In this document: positions 62,001 to 64,000 of the stretch, in pieces
Layout: each line of letters starts with the position of its first letter
Position numbering within the stretch: the stretch's first letter is position 1
Assembly: GCA_950295325.1 (NCBI GenBank)
Contig: OX485809.1
Location: 10,478,001 to 10,542,000 of the forward strand
Direction: 5' to 3'
From: Polytrichum commune
Lineage: Eukaryota; Streptophyta; Polytrichopsida; Polytrichales; Polytrichaceae
Length of the DNA: 64,000 nucleotides
Program-made: the position numbers and the translations under genes
The notes under the pieces: model-generated
What the model was told of the DNA's origin: nothing
Databases searched by the model: none
The model's input: the letters and a program-made list of their open reading frames with translations, nothing else

Positions 62001-64000
62001 ACCCTGGTTAATATGACATAGATAAACATAATTAAGTACATCGCAATTATAAATTGGTGGCGTAATAAATGGGTGAAATAAGTAATTAATAGAAAGGAGA
62101 GGAATTCAACAACAACCTAGCCAGCCGCTACCAGCTCCGTAGTACTTAAACATCATTCTTGAATGGACCTTGAACTGTTGTTCTAAATACTTATATGGTG
62201 GATGAGACTTGTTGTAATTGCTGATCATGTCCTCAATGGTCTGTTCAAACTTCATGTTAAAGTTCTTTTCACATGTCACATTTACCTCAAGTTACTCAGG
62301 CTCTACGTTGTTGGCATCAATTTACAGCGCATTACAGAGGACCTAAGCAAGAAAATCTTTGTTGGAGGTCTGTCACCCTCTGTGGAATCTGGTAAAATCT
62401 GCTCACCATGATTTTTATACATCTGCGATTGACTCTGCTCTTCATCCTGAAATGGTAGGTCCAAGGTTTACTTGGTTCAATCGTAGATTAATCTTGACAG
62501 TCCCTTTCGTACGCCAGCCATTTATATACCAGCGGCAGGAAGAAAGTTAGCCCAAGGAGTCCCCTAACTCATTGCAAGAGTGTTCCATTGCCATACCATG
62601 TTGTCAGTATTTAGGGTTCTCTGGTTGATGTCAATGATTAGGTAGTGACGTTTTATTGACAGCCAGAGAATGGCCATAATTTTTTGACGAGTCGCCAAAA
62701 TGCATAATGATCATTTGACATGGACTTGTGGTTCTGTTATTGTGATGATTTCTCATCTACGTGAATCGCTGCCACATGCACTATGCATGCAACGCCTTCT
62801 TCTTAATATGCAATTAAAGTCGATGCTCAATCTCTTTGTTGGAAATTACAAAGTTCAGGGAACTGGAAATGTTTTTAGGCTCCTGGAGGAATCGACACCC
62901 TCTGTACTGCTCTCGTCTTTCCGAGGCAAGAGTAAAGACTTCCGAAGACTTGAATATGTTTATTCAGAAAGTGAATGTCTGTGCAGATGATCTACGGGAC
63001 TTCTTTGAGGAAAAGTATGGTCCAGTCCTGGACGCGGTCGTGATTGGTAGTCAGTCTGGAGATCATATGCAATCTCGTGGATTTGGATTTGTCACATTTA
63101 AATATGCAGACTCGGTCGCAGCGGCAGTGGAGGCTCACTACATCAACATCTATGGAAAGAAGGTAACAAATAATGTGTAAATATTTGGAGAACATCAACT
63201 CATCAAGTTAGTAAGTCCTGGTGGGGACCCCTCTGTGTGCCCTACTCATTCATCTACTGTTTCAATCTCTGAAGCCATTTACCTATACTTCACCTTTGGC
63301 AGGTGGAAATCAAGAGCGCAGTGCCTCGTTCTGAAATACCCGCACTTGAATCCTCCTCAAGAACGGACTCAGGTTCCCCTGAAGATCAGTCGCACACATC
63401 AATGTCTGCGAACAGAATGTTAGATTTGGACGAAGCAGAGGTGCTCGAAGTAGCAACACCTGGATCACTTAGCCAACCGAAAATTGAATCACCGCAAGCA
63501 AAGTGGATGAGGTTGGTGTCCGAGCGCCAGCCAGCTCCAACTACTGCTTCTGCTGTGGAAGTTGCTAATTCTCGAGCAACTAGACTTACATCAACAAAAG
63601 AGTGCCATGTCCCCAATATTGACTCGAATAATCCACAACCTCTCATACGAGGCTCGTCCAGTACTGGCAGCGGACAGGGAACAATACCAATTTGGTTAGG
63701 TAAGTTCAGACAATGGCTCCCAAAATTTTTAAGCGGAGTGTCGATGCGTTTGAAGGAAGGTGAATGGTATCCGCTCTCTTCCCTCAAAGGGGACTTCAGA
63801 GCAACATGCGGCTTGGAGCTCGATCACTTATCTCTTGGCTACGAGAAGCTCAGCGACTTCGTCAGATCATTCCCGGACCTATGTCGTATGAAGATCGTTC
63901 CTGTTGGTAGAGGACCTGCCACACATATGGTACTGCTCCCATCGCTATCACGAACCACTCAATTACCTCCAGGTCGGCCTGCTTGTGCTCCCAACATTAC
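59032..64000 (+). CDS. CCCH zinc finger / RRM / LOTUS (OST-HTH) RNA-binding protein, 3' end outside window
   Basis: This is a predicted post-transcriptional regulator. Exons: 59032-59073, 59823-59877, 60137-60212, 60887-60939, 61068-61266, 61807-61984, 62328-62391, 62987-63162 and 63303 to beyond 64000. All junctions agree in phase. Domains in order: a Q-rich start; a helical stretch (VLELRSALHGYGLESFLG); an unrecognised middle; a CCCH finger with C-x8-C-x5-C-x3-H spacing (CRYFAMPGGC, then CFFSH); one RRM split over three exons, RNP2 KIFVGGLS and RNP1 RGFGFVTF; a Ser/Pro linker; and a LOTUS domain (WLGKFRQWLPKFLSG, then CGLELDHLSLGYEKLSDFVR, FPDLCRM). LOTUS domains of plants are known to bind G-rich and G-quadruplex RNA. 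The ATG sits in a good plant context after a CTT-rich leader. The combination resembles plant C3H18/C3H46-type proteins; domain order should be compared. The short third and fourth exons are the least certain. Confidence 0.82.
60326..60735 (+). repeat. Tandem duplication of a roughly 195-bp unit inside an intron of the LOTUS gene
   Basis: Units starting at about 60326 and 60523 share ATGCATACARAAGAT-type sequence, TCGAAGATCAAA or TTGAAGATCAAA, GTTATGGTGA, RTTTGTRGCT and CACRGATCCAGTCTTAGAA. A partial third start (AAAGAACATGC) follows at 60735. The second unit is open for 83 codons, but this looks accidental. Confidence 0.65.

Overview
This window looks like nuclear DNA of a land plant. It carries five protein-coding genes whose reading frames are split by many spliceosomal introns. 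The products are plant types: a plant-style EAF1 scaffold, a mitochondrial F1 ATP synthase delta (bacterial epsilon-type) subunit, a phosphatidylglycerophosphate synthase, a plant DDT-domain protein, and a CCCH/RRM/LOTUS RNA-binding protein. The divergence of the proteins from the angiosperm versions I remember suggests a non-flowering plant, but that is an inference and I cannot name the species. No bacterial operon, rRNA, CRISPR array or convincing tRNA gene is visible.

Layout. 1-4.3 kb is repeat country: the end of a repeat that recurs upstream of two genes, an inverted-repeat element carrying a SINE with a perfect 15-bp target duplication, a 1.2-kb near-palindrome with 9-bp target duplications, and a PIF/Harbinger-like element holding a second inverted-repeat element. 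5.08-8.03 kb (minus strand) is an intact seven-exon phosphatidylglycerophosphate synthase gene. 8.2-17.9 kb is intergenic and repeat-rich. 19.0-36.6 kb (plus strand) is a very large EAF1-like gene of about 29 exons and about 2,250 residues. 36.6-41.9 kb is a spacer plus the 5' region of the next gene. 41.9-45.1 kb (plus) is an intact ten-exon DDT-domain gene of 537 residues. 45.9-47.6 kb is a three-copy tandem repeat. 48-50.7 kb holds small foldback elements and dispersed repeats. 50.73-51.63 kb (minus) is the two-exon ATP synthase gene, with a probable 5'UTR intron and a tandemly duplicated 5' region reaching 53.7 kb. 53.7-59 kb is repeat-bearing spacer. 59.03 kb to the right edge (plus) is the CCCH/RRM/LOTUS gene, cut by the end of the window.

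The genes do not form a pathway. Two are organellar or lipid housekeeping genes (cardiolipin/PG precursor synthesis and F1-ATPase), two are chromatin genes (NuA4/SWR1-type scaffold and a DDT protein) and one is a post-transcriptional regulator. The exon models were built by hand from splice consensus, reading phase and family similarity. They close in frame for the PGP synthase, DDT and ATP synthase genes and for nearly all of EAF1 and the LOTUS gene.

The most interesting structural signal is a 360-370 bp sequence lying just upstream of both the PGP synthase and EAF1 genes, in the same divergent orientation relative to each gene, with a third copy at the left edge that contains a 91-codon open frame. 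A second theme is tandem duplication of 5' or intronic gene segments (ATP synthase, DDT gene, LOTUS gene). A third is two GC-AG introns required by otherwise perfect reading frames.
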